Source: Reinekea forsetii (lineage in GTDB: Bacteria; Pseudomonadota; Gammaproteobacteria; Pseudomonadales; Natronospirillaceae). From it: 64,000 nt of DNA. The stretch lies in NCBI RefSeq assembly GCF_002795845.1, contig NZ_CP011797.1, forward strand, positions 2,255,501-2,319,500. Direction: 5' to 3'. Of this stretch, positions 57,372 through 64,000 are shown one piece after another; position 1 is the stretch's first letter, and the number at the start of each line of letters is the position of its first letter. The notes below the pieces were generated by a model that was not told the DNA's origin, made no database searches, and saw nothing but the letters and a program-made list of their open reading frames with translations. The position numbers and the translations under genes are program-made.

Positions 57372-58196
57372 CTAAATTTTCTTGTACAGGATGCCGGGCC
57401 GGCAATGCACCATTTCGTATAGGTCGGACAGGCCATGGACCGACTCAGAGGCCCCCACCAGAAGGTATCCACCGGGGTTAAGGGTGGCGTGGATTCGAGT
57501 GAGAATGTCGCGCTTAAAATCGGCGCTGAAATAGATCAGCACGTTGCGGCAAAACACCAGATCGAAACGGCCTAGGAGTGCGTAGCTGTCTTGCAAATTT
57601 AAGGCACGAAAATTTATATCGGCGGCAATGATCGGGTCTATCTTAAAGCGCCCACTGCCGAGCTCGGTGAAGTGCTTCTTTAGCTTGACCGGATCCAGAC
57701 CGCGACCGATGGCCAGCGTGCTGTACTCGCCTGATCGGGCTTGCGCCAGGGCGGTTGGCGAAATATCGGTCGCAAGGATGTCCGCTCCGGCGCTGAAAAA
57801 TCGATTCTGTTGCCGGTATTCGCTCAGGATCATCGCGATTGAATACGGCTCTTGGCCGGTCGAGCAGGCCGCAGACCAGACCCGCAAACGCCTTGACGCC
57901 AGTCGGTCGGTGAACTCCGGGAGCAACTTTTGCTCGAGCACCTGAAACGGATGATCGTCCCGAAACCAGAGGGTCTCGTTGGTGGTCATGGCATCGATGA
58001 CCTGGGCTTTTAACCTGACCTGGGTGATCAGCTGCAGCCTGTTGGTCAGCTCATTCAGGCTCGTCAAACCTTGCTCGGCCATCAAGCGCCGCAGCCGACT
58101 GGCTACCAGATATTGCTTACTGGCACCCAAGAAAATACCGCTGTGCTGTTCTAAAAACCTACAGAATTCATCATAACCTGAGGTCATGTCTGTCAT
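57372..58196 (-). CDS. cheR: Chemotaxis protein methyltransferase CheR
   Basis: A 274-residue SAM-dependent methyltransferase that methylates glutamates of chemoreceptors. The N-terminal helical domain (residues ~8-60) precedes the catalytic domain: TTNETLWFRD, SAM loop RVWSAACSTGQEPYSIAM (105-122), DISPTALAQAR, and VFCRNVLIYF. I take the ATG at 58196; a TTG 33 bases upstream would add residues not conserved. It follows cheV by 64 bases, the standard cheV-cheR pair ahead of flgB. Confidence 0.93.
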   Translation of the reverse strand: MTDMTSGYDEFCRFLEQHSGIFLGASKQYLVASRLRRLMAEQGLTSLNELTNRLQLITQVRLKAQVIDAMTTNETLWFRDDHPFQVLEQKLLPEFTDRLASRRLRVWSAACSTGQEPYSIAMILSEYRQQNRFFSAGADILATDISPTALAQARSGEYSTLAIGRGLDPVKLKKHFTELGSGRFKIDPIIAADINFRALNLQDSYALLGRFDLVFCRNVLIYFSADFKRDILTRIHATLNPGGYLLVGASESVHGLSDLYEMVHCRPGILYKKI

Positions 58197-58260
58197 GCAA
58201 AACCAACCCTTTAGTGTGTAACCGTTCAAGCCAAGAGCGAATCTGGTGCCCGCATATGGA

Positions 58261-59217
58261 TCAGACGTCGCCCTCCGTGGGCGGCAATTTCAACCCCAAC
58301 CCGGTTATCCGCGCGAGCACCAACTGACCGAGCATATCGGGCTGAAATTTCGCTAAGAAGTCGTTGGCGCCGACCTTACTGACCATGGCCTTGTTAAACA
58401 CACCGCTCAATGAGGTGTGCAAGACCACAAACAGATCTTTAAGATGCGGATTGGCGCGAATCTCGGCGGTCAGGGTATAGCCATCCATCTCGGGCATTTC
58501 GATATCGGAGACCAGTATCGGGTATTGATCGGCGGGATGAATACCGTCGGCAACCAACGCCACCAAATGCTCATAGGCTTGCCTGCCATCATTAAATTGC
58601 ACGACCTTAAAGCCGATGCGCTGCAGCGTTTTGACGATTTGATTGCGGGCGATTTTCGAATCATCGACGATCATAATTTCCAGTTCCGGCGCACGCAGTG
58701 CCATACCCTGACTAATTAACTCTTGAGAAACATCCTCCGGTACCGGTGACACCTCGGCCAATATCTTTTCAACATCGATAATTTCAACTAATTGCCCTTG
58801 ATACTGCGTCACCGCCGTCAAAAAATGACCATGGCCGGTGCCCTTAGGCGGCGGCTGTATATCTTCCCAATTCATATTTACGATGCGCTCGACACCGTGC
58901 ACCAAGAAGCCTTGCACGCGAATATTATATTCGGTGATGATCACAAAACGATTTTGGCGATTTTTGATCGCCGCATTACCCGTCGCCAGACTCAAGTCTA
59001 AAATAGGAATGGTGCCGCCCCGAATATGCGCTACCCCACAGACCACCGGGCTGCTGCCAGGGATGCTGGTTAAGACAGGGCACTGCAGCACCTCCTTGAC
59101 CTTGAAAACATTAATGCCGTAGGTCTGCTCACCGTCGAGGCGAAACAGCAGCAACTCTAACCGATTCTGGCCCACCAGCTGGGTACGCTGATTGACGCTT
59201 TCCATGACGCCTGCCAT
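58261..59217 (-). CDS. cheV: Chemotaxis coupling protein CheV (CheW-receiver fusion)
   Basis: A 318-residue CheV: CheW-like domain (residues ~18-160; LELLLFRLDGEQTYGINVFKVKEVL) fused to a receiver domain (~178-300) with acid pocket IVDDSK and phosphoacceptor D238 in ILVSDIEMPEMDGYT. It couples receptors to CheA and may buffer phosphate flow. The ATG at 59217 is preferred, with GGGAG spaced 6 bases; the open frame extends 47 codons further upstream through unlikely sequence. It is divergent from flgA. Confidence 0.94.
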   Translation of the reverse strand: MAGVMESVNQRTQLVGQNRLELLLFRLDGEQTYGINVFKVKEVLQCPVLTSIPGSSPVVCGVAHIRGGTIPILDLSLATGNAAIKNRQNRFVIITEYNIRVQGFLVHGVERIVNMNWEDIQPPPKGTGHGHFLTAVTQYQGQLVEIIDVEKILAEVSPVPEDVSQELISQGMALRAPELEIMIVDDSKIARNQIVKTLQRIGFKVVQFNDGRQAYEHLVALVADGIHPADQYPILVSDIEMPEMDGYTLTAEIRANPHLKDLFVVLHTSLSGVFNKAMVSKVGANDFLAKFQPDMLGQLVLARITGLGLKLPPTEGDV

Positions 59218-59235
59218 AGAGAACTCCCTGCCGCT

Positions 59236-59251
59236 AGGCATGACAATTGCA
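59236..59251 (+). promoter_or_regulatory. Sigma54 promoter of flgA
   Basis: AGGCATGACAATTGCA has exact GG-N10-GC spacing and differs from TGGCAC-N5-TTGCA at two bases. It reads toward flgA, with an expected leader of ~23 bases. It lies in the short cheV-flgA divergent region. Confidence 0.72.
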
Positions 59252-59285
59252 TTGACCTGGTCATACGCCAGCAAACTGACTCTTA

Positions 59286-60101
59286 ATGAAAAATAAGCAT
59301 AGACGGCTATTGGGGCGCAACAACCCCCTGGCACGGCGATTTTATCGACTCGCGACAAATTGGACCCAGCGCGCCCGAGCTGGCCTGCTCTGTTGGTCCT
59401 CTGGACTGGCGGTCGCGCTGGCGCTAAGCATGCCGGTTCAGGCTAGTAACATCGAGACGATCCAGGCCTATGTTGATACCACCGTACACAGCAGTTTGAG
59501 TAATTTTGCGCGCGACGATATTAATATCGACGTGCAATTCCCCGCCAATAGCCTGCTGACATCAGCCTGTGTCGGCGCATTGGAGTTTGAATGGCGTGGC
59601 TATCCGAAGGCGGGTCAGAACACGGTTAAAACGGCCTGTGCGGACCCGCGCTGGCAGCTCTATCTGTCTGTCGGCATTCAGGTGTTTAAAGAGGTGGTCA
59701 TCAGCGCCGCACCGCTGTCGCGCAACAAACCATTGGACCGCAGTCAATTGACCCTGCGCCGGATGGACATTGGGCCCCTGCGACTGGGCTATTTCGATAA
59801 CGTAGAGGGCTTGCAGGGCTATCTGCTTCAGCGCACTCTTCAAGCCGGCCAAGTCATTACACCTTACATCGTCAAGGCGCCAGCCTTGGTCGCCCGAGGC
59901 GATTGGGTCACAATTCGCTCAGGCAGCGGCGGCCTGGTGGTCACGACAACCGGCAAGGCGCTTAAAGACGGTGCCTTGGGGGATCAAATTCCGCTGAAGA
60001 ACCTAAATTCCCAGACCACGGTCCGGGCCTGGGTGATTGCCAAGGGCGTGGTCTCGACGCGGAAAGCCGATATTCAGCTACAGACTGGCCAAGGCCAATA
60101 G
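59286..60101 (+). CDS. flgA: Flagellar P-ring assembly chaperone FlgA
   Basis: A 271-residue periplasmic chaperone for FlgI P-ring formation. A long basic N-terminus precedes a signal peptide (AGLLCWSSGLAVALALSMPVQA, cleavage near residue 54). The mature part has the SAF-like domain: RNKPLDRSQLTLRRMDIG, LQRTLQAGQVITPYIVKAPALVARGDWVTI. The unusual 30-residue N-terminal tail suggests a later start, but I see no other in-frame ATG with a ribosome-binding site before the signal peptide. flgM follows after 103 bases with its own sigma28 promoter. Confidence 0.92.
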   Translation: MKNKHRRLLGRNNPLARRFYRLATNWTQRARAGLLCWSSGLAVALALSMPVQASNIETIQAYVDTTVHSSLSNFARDDINIDVQFPANSLLTSACVGALEFEWRGYPKAGQNTVKTACADPRWQLYLSVGIQVFKEVVISAAPLSRNKPLDRSQLTLRRMDIGPLRLGYFDNVEGLQGYLLQRTLQAGQVITPYIVKAPALVARGDWVTIRSGSGGLVVTTTGKALKDGALGDQIPLKNLNSQTTVRAWVIAKGVVSTRKADIQLQTGQGQ

Positions 60102-60141
60102 GGTCATTAGCCCAATAACTAAAAAGAATTCAAAATAAGGC

Positions 60142-60168
60142 TAAAGTTTTTAATACTGCCGCCGTTAA
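60142..60168 (+). promoter_or_regulatory. Sigma28 promoter of flgM
   Basis: TAAAGTTT, 11 bases, GCCGTTAA: 15 of 16 positions agree with the FliA consensus. It lies 37 bases before the flgM start and lets sigma28 raise its own anti-sigma factor. Confidence 0.9.
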
Positions 60169-60204
60169 CTAGTTCATACGAGTATAAGTCCAGAGGACAA
60201 TGCA

Positions 60205-60513
60205 ATGCCTATCAATGTTAACGGACCTTCAACGAATGCGTTGGGGACCAACAAGCCACAGAAGAATGATGCTGCAGAGCAAGCCACAGTCGCAAAAAGC
60301 GGCAATGGCACGAATCATGCTTCAAGAGAAGACGTGGTTGAACTCTCCGATCGTGGTCGTGTGCTCGAGGCTGTCGTCAGCAAGGTCCATCAGATGCCTG
60401 ATACCGATCAGGCAAAGATTGATCGCATTCGCAGCGCGATTACCAATGGTGAGTACAAGATCGATTATGACAAGCTCGCGGCCGCATTCAGTCGCTTTGA
60501 GGCAGGACTCTAG
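60205..60513 (+). CDS. flgM: Negative regulator of flagellin synthesis, anti-sigma28 factor FlgM
   Basis: A 102-residue anti-sigma factor that binds FliA until the hook is complete and is then exported. Disordered, polar N-terminal half (typical) and helical sigma-binding C-terminus: VELSDRGRVLEAVVSKVHQMPDTDQAKIDRIRSAITNGEYKIDYDKLAAAF. An AGAGGAC precedes the ATG. Sigma28 promoter upstream; flgN follows 56 bases after the stop, the usual flgMN pair. Confidence 0.93.
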   Translation: MPINVNGPSTNALGTNKPQKNDAAEQATVAKSGNGTNHASREDVVELSDRGRVLEAVVSKVHQMPDTDQAKIDRIRSAITNGEYKIDYDKLAAAFSRFEAGL

Positions 60514-60569
60514 CAACCTGCCCATTGCCGACGGATTGCCCCGAGCAGTCCGGACAGAAGGCAATGATT

Positions 60570-61055
60570 ATGGCAGCTCGACAACTCATTCAGTTTCAAG
60601 AAACGCTTAGCGCAACCAATGCCACCGCTCAAGAGTTCGGGGTGTTGCTTATGGATGAACGCAAACACCTCACCTCGACCCTGCGCGAGGACGTAAATCT
60701 ACTGTTGCCGCAAAAAGAACTGCTCATTAAGCAGTTGGCTGGCCTGCAGAGTTCAATTCTTCAATTTTGCACGGCATCGGAAATAGAACCCACCTATGGA
60801 GCGTTGCGCGCCTACCTGTATCGGCTTGGCATCGCTGAGGCTGAGACTGTTCTCGATCATTGGACCGCACTCAAGAACACGCTGATTAAAAATCAAGCGT
60901 TGAATAAAACCAATGAGGCCATCCTCAAAGAGTTGCTGCGCCGCAATCAAATCAAACAGGCCATGGTCAGCAGTTTAGGACGCCAGTCCGATACCTACGC
61001 TGCGCCCGGCAAACAAACCAGCCGCACGATGGAAGGTTGGGTGGCGCAGGTTTAG
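60570..61055 (+). CDS. flgN: Flagellar export chaperone FlgN-like protein
   Basis: A 161-residue, largely alpha-helical, coiled-coil-prone protein (LMDERKHLTSTLREDVNLLLPQKELLIKQLAGLQSSI, LLRRNQIKQAMVSSLGRQSDTYAAPGKQTS). The FlgN-type features are position directly after flgM, helical make-up and the C-terminal YAAPG-like block seen in Pseudomonas-type FlgN. It should chaperone FlgK and FlgL to the export gate. AGAAGG is spaced 8 bases from the ATG at 60570; an ATG two codons earlier (60564) is an alternative. Confidence 0.85.
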   Translation: MAARQLIQFQETLSATNATAQEFGVLLMDERKHLTSTLREDVNLLLPQKELLIKQLAGLQSSILQFCTASEIEPTYGALRAYLYRLGIAEAETVLDHWTALKNTLIKNQALNKTNEAILKELLRRNQIKQAMVSSLGRQSDTYAAPGKQTSRTMEGWVAQV

Positions 61056-61348
61056 GGATGCGGCAATGAGCAGGTCACCGGCGGCAACTTTTAGCCACTG
61101 CGACGCGGCTGCTTACCAGCACGGTCGTTTGAGATCAGACTCGGCCACGCCCTGACAACCCAGGCCAACATCCTGCTAAAGGATGATGGCCCAAGCACGC
61201 CGTCCGCCGCTCACTTGGCTACAACAGCCTTCCTTTCGTCCGGTATTTTTGTTAAAACATTAACACTCGTTTAGCAGCCTGACGCCACTCTAGCCCTTCT
61301 AGAACCCGCGTCGGCCTTCATTGTTGCACCCTTGCACCGGACCTACAG

Positions 61349-62005
61349 ATGACCCCATATCCTTTTGCCGATCAAATCAATATTCTGGTGGCCGATGACC
61401 ATCCGCTGTTCCGTCAGGCCTTGTCCGAAGCCCTGTCCCAAACCGATCATAAGATCCAGATACAACAGGTGCAATCCTTGGCCGACACCCTGATCGCGGC
61501 GGAAGCGGGTGATACCGATCTGATCTTACTCGATTTAAAGATGCCCGACTGCGTTGGTCTAATGGGGTTGATCGAATTACGCGCCCGGCATCCGGAGATC
61601 GCTATTGCCGTGGTGACCGCTAATGAGTCCAGCCAAACCATGCGTAAGGTGAAGTCGGCCGGGGCGGTTGGGTATCTGATTAAATCGATGGAGCTGGACT
61701 CGCTGGTTGCGGCCCTGAACAGCCTACTGAAGGGCGAACGGTATTTCTCTCTAGAAGGTGTTGAAGACCCACAGGATATAGATGACGATATCGATGCTAT
61801 GAAGAAGCTGGCTTCGCTGACCCCCAAGCAGCAACATGTGCTCAGTCTGATCAGTCGCGGCCTGCTCAACAAACAGATCGCGTATGAACTCGATATTAAA
61901 GAGACCACCGTCAAGACCCATGTCTCGGAGATATTTCGCAAACTAAATATTTTTAACCGCACGCAGGCGGCCATTTACAACCAGTACCTCAACGTTCCGG
62001 AATAG
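61349..62005 (+). CDS. NarL/LuxR-family response regulator
   Basis: A 218-residue two-component regulator: receiver domain (residues ~8-125; VADDHPLFRQALSEAL, phosphoacceptor D62 in LILLDLKMPDCVGL) and LuxR-type helix-turn-helix (~152-205; LTPKQQHVLSLISRGLLNKQIAYELDIKETTVKTHVSEIFRKL). No histidine kinase is next to it. The 293-base upstream gap after flgN has no gene; an AT-rich stretch around 61240-61270 may hold the promoter. Targets cannot be told from sequence. Confidence 0.9.
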   Translation: MTPYPFADQINILVADDHPLFRQALSEALSQTDHKIQIQQVQSLADTLIAAEAGDTDLILLDLKMPDCVGLMGLIELRARHPEIAIAVVTANESSQTMRKVKSAGAVGYLIKSMELDSLVAALNSLLKGERYFSLEGVEDPQDIDDDIDAMKKLASLTPKQQHVLSLISRGLLNKQIAYELDIKETTVKTHVSEIFRKLNIFNRTQAAIYNQYLNVPE

Positions 62006-62066
62006 GCGCGCGGGTTTGGCACCATCGCGCGCTTTGAGATGTTAGAATAGCCCGCTAACCACCGCT

Positions 62067-63206
62067 ATGAGATCCGACAACACCATGACTGAGCTAAGCC
62101 GCGAACAACGTTTCAAGACCATTGGCCGGGTAAACTGGGTCTGCACGCTGGTCGATTCAGTGCTCTCCCTAGTCAAACTCAGTATCGGTTTCTTGGTCGC
62201 CTCGCCCGGCCTGATCGCCGATGGCTTGCACAGCCTGAGTGATCTGGCCACCGACATCCTAGCCCTCATCCTCGGCAAGCTGGCACAACACGGTCCGGAT
62301 GCGGAACACCCCTATGGCCATGCCCGTTATGAAACCCTGGGTACAGTGATCTTGGGGATGGTGTTGATTCTGGTGGCCGTTGCCATCGGCCTCGAAAACC
62401 TGCTCGCGCTCTGGCGCGGGACGGTGGTGACCCCACATTGGATCGCCTTAATTGCGGTGGCTGTGTCTATCATCAGCAAAGAAGCGCTGTTCCACTATAC
62501 CCTGAAGTACGCCAAGCTCACCCGATCCGCTTTACTGGAGGCCAATGCCTGGCATTCTCGCTCCGACAGCCTGTCTTCGGTCGCCGTCTTGATTGGCATT
62601 GGCTGTTCGCTGGCCGGCTGGCCGTTGGTGGAATATTTAGCCGCCTTGGCGGTGGCGCTGCTGATTGGCCATATGGGCTTTAAGCTGGCCTGGAATGCGA
62701 TGCAAGATCTGATCGACCGCGGTGTGTCCGTCGATCAACAAACGACTTATCGAGCTACCCTGGGCACGGTGACCGATATTATCGATGTCCATATGCTGCG
62801 CAGCCGCCTGATGGGTACCGATGTGTTGATCGATGCCCATATTCAGGTGGCCCCCACCCTATCGGTGTCGGAGGCCCACCAAATCAATGACTTTGCTATG
62901 CGATTGCTGAAACAGGCGCATCCGGAGATCACCGATGTCACCCTGCATATCGATTTTGAATCGGATTTCCCAGATAAGAAAACCAAACTCGACCCCAAAC
63001 GCCAGGCCTTGTTAAGTGAATTGGAGCGGGTTGGCATTAGCGGCTTTGAGCGGGTATATCTGCATTACACGGACAATCAGGTCGAGGTGGAATTGCTCTT
63101 TGCCCAGGGGCTTGAACTCGGGCACTTGGCACCGTCTGCCCGGGCCTTGGTGGCCAGCACGCCTTGGCTCGGCTCAATACGACTCTATAGCCGCAACCCG
63201 GCCTGA
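62067..63206 (+). CDS. Cation diffusion facilitator family transporter
   Basis: A 379-residue CDF transporter with six membrane segments and a C-terminal cytoplasmic metal-sensing domain. Metal-site motifs: GLIADGLHSLSDLATD in segment 2 (HxxxD) and NAWHSRSDSLSSVAV in segment 5 (HxxxD); also EHPYGHARYETLG between segments 2 and 3. HxxxD in both sites fits Zn/Fe/Mn-type efflux rather than the DxxxD form of FieF, so the metal is uncertain. Two starts are possible (62067, and 62085 giving MTELSREQRF); neither has a clear ribosome-binding site. Confidence 0.9.
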   Translation: MRSDNTMTELSREQRFKTIGRVNWVCTLVDSVLSLVKLSIGFLVASPGLIADGLHSLSDLATDILALILGKLAQHGPDAEHPYGHARYETLGTVILGMVLILVAVAIGLENLLALWRGTVVTPHWIALIAVAVSIISKEALFHYTLKYAKLTRSALLEANAWHSRSDSLSSVAVLIGIGCSLAGWPLVEYLAALAVALLIGHMGFKLAWNAMQDLIDRGVSVDQQTTYRATLGTVTDIIDVHMLRSRLMGTDVLIDAHIQVAPTLSVSEAHQINDFAMRLLKQAHPEITDVTLHIDFESDFPDKKTKLDPKRQALLSELERVGISGFERVYLHYTDNQVEVELLFAQGLELGHLAPSARALVASTPWLGSIRLYSRNPA

Positions 63207-63272
63207 CAGAGCCGAACCGACAAGACCTGCCTGAACGCCCAAGCCTCTTGAGGGCCGGGTATCGGCGTGGGC

Positions 63273-64000
63273 CTAGTCGGCCACGCGTCCGGGTATCGGC
63301 GGCAGCGGCGGTTGCACGCCGGCATTTTGCGCCCGGTGCCGTAAACAATGATCCATCAGCACCAAGGCCAACATCGCCTCGGCGATCGGCACGGCACGAA
63401 TGCCGACACAGGGGTCGTGTCGACCCTTGGTAACTACCTCAATGTTTTCACCCTGGCGATTGATACTGCGCCCGGGGGTGGTTATCGACGAGGTCGGCTT
63501 AAGCGCGATCGTCACCAATAGATCCTGACCGGTGCTGATACCCCCGAGTACGCCGCCGGAGTGGTTAGAGAGGAAGCCTTCAACGCTCATCTCATCCCGA
63601 TGCTCGGTACCCTTCTGGCTGACTACGGCAAAGCCGTCGCCTATCTCGACACCCTTGACGGCATTGATGCTCATCATGGCATGAGCGATTTCCGCATCGA
63701 GTCGGTCGAAGATCGGTTCGCCCCAACCGGGCACCATGCCCGTGGCGACGACCGATACCGCGGCGCCAACTGAATCTTGCTGGCGCCGCAGTTCCGTCAT
63801 GTAAGCATCGAGTTCGTCTAACTTGTCGACATCGGCACAGAAAAACACATTGGTTGGGATCGCCGACGGGTCTTTATAGGCCAATTTGATCGGTCCCAAC
63901 TGGCTCAAGTAGCCCTGAATGGTGACACCAAACTGTTCGTAGAGGTATTTTTTGGCAATGGCTCCGGCTGCGACCCGCATCGCGGTTTCCCGCGCCGAAC
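63273..64000 (-). CDS. aroC: Chorismate synthase (C-terminal part, 5' end outside window)
   Basis: The minus-strand frame is open to the right edge ([19 protein letters not shown]), so ~242 C-terminal residues are seen. The enzyme makes chorismate from EPSP with reduced FMN, the last shared step to aromatic amino acids. Diagnostic blocks: [30 protein letters not shown], the active-site [32 protein letters not shown]. It ends 66 bases from the convergent CDF gene, with no clear terminator between them. Confidence 0.96.
   Translation of the reverse strand, partial: SARETAMRVAAGAIAKKYLYEQFGVTIQGYLSQLGPIKLAYKDPSAIPTNVFFCADVDKLDELDAYMTELRRQQDSVGAAVSVVATGMVPGWGEPIFDRLDAEIAHAMMSINAVKGVEIGDGFAVVSQKGTEHRDEMSVEGFLSNHSGGVLGGISTGQDLLVTIALKPTSSITTPGRSINRQGENIEVVTKGRHDPCVGIRAVPIAEAMLALVLMDHCLRHRAQNAGVQPPLPPIPGRVAD

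Noticed and set aside
1-64000. Insertion sequences, prophage, CRISPR arrays, toxin-antitoxin or restriction systems, tRNA or rRNA genes
   Set aside because: None recognised on either strand; nearly all bases are explained by core genes and their regulatory gaps.

Overview
The window is a contiguous piece of a gammaproteobacterial chromosome. Housekeeping genes are PykF-type pyruvate kinase, AcnB, MurI, AroC, a CmoM-type tRNA methyltransferase and a GalR/GalS-type repressor. The flagellar gene order (flgN-flgM-flgA facing away from cheV-cheR-flgB...L, then flagellin-flaG-fliD) is that of polarly flagellated marine gammaproteobacteria. The overall look, with very large flagellar proteins, suggests an Oceanospirillales/Saccharospirillaceae-like marine bacterium. 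That placement is inference; no rRNA is present. I see no insertion sequence, prophage, CRISPR array, tRNA or rRNA.

Layout. 1-3.5 kb: a tightly coupled membrane-lipid operon (FAD amine oxidase, DUF1365, cyclopropane-fatty-acid-synthase-like methyltransferase, DUF2878). 3.5-6.7 kb: a HAMP-PAS-GGDEF-EAL protein overlapping queE. 7.0-12.4 kb: acnB, convergent cmoM, and pyk behind a long AT-rich leader with a HexR-like site. 12.5-18 kb: glycine cleavage genes gcvT-gcvH-gcvP and a GcvR-like double-ACT protein. 18-22 kb (minus strand): an MsbA-related ABC exporter, murI and alanine dehydrogenase. 22.4-27.3 kb: galR divergent from galT-galK-galM, then a small exported protein. 27.3-29.7 kb: trhP and trhO, which in E. 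coli are alternative routes to tRNA 5-hydroxyuridine. 29.8-33 kb: an alpha/beta hydrolase, a stand-alone CBM48 protein and an Amt ammonium transporter with a sigma54-type promoter.

33-61 kb is a flagellar and chemotaxis cluster: fliD, flaG, flagellin, flgL, flgK, flgJ, flgI, flgH, flgG, flgF, flgE, flgD, flgC, flgB, cheR and cheV on the minus strand, and flgA, flgM, flgN on the plus strand. Good sigma54 promoters precede flgB, flgF, flgI and flgA. Good sigma28 promoters precede fliD, flgM and probably flagellin. This fits a class hierarchy in which FlgM, itself sigma28-driven, restrains sigma28. The window ends with an orphan NarL/LuxR response regulator, a cation diffusion facilitator and the 3' part of aroC.

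The most unusual content is the size of the axial flagellar proteins: FlgE 1495 aa, FliD about 1309 aa, FlgK 1018 aa and flagellin 986 aa. The terminal assembly domains look normal. The surface-exposed middles are greatly expanded, in FlgE and FliD by repeated modules of similar design and in flagellin by an internal duplication. I found no convincing wholly new system. The best leads are this coordinated enlargement, the CFA-like lipid operon whose methyltransferase lacks expected active-site residues, and several regulatory palindromes.
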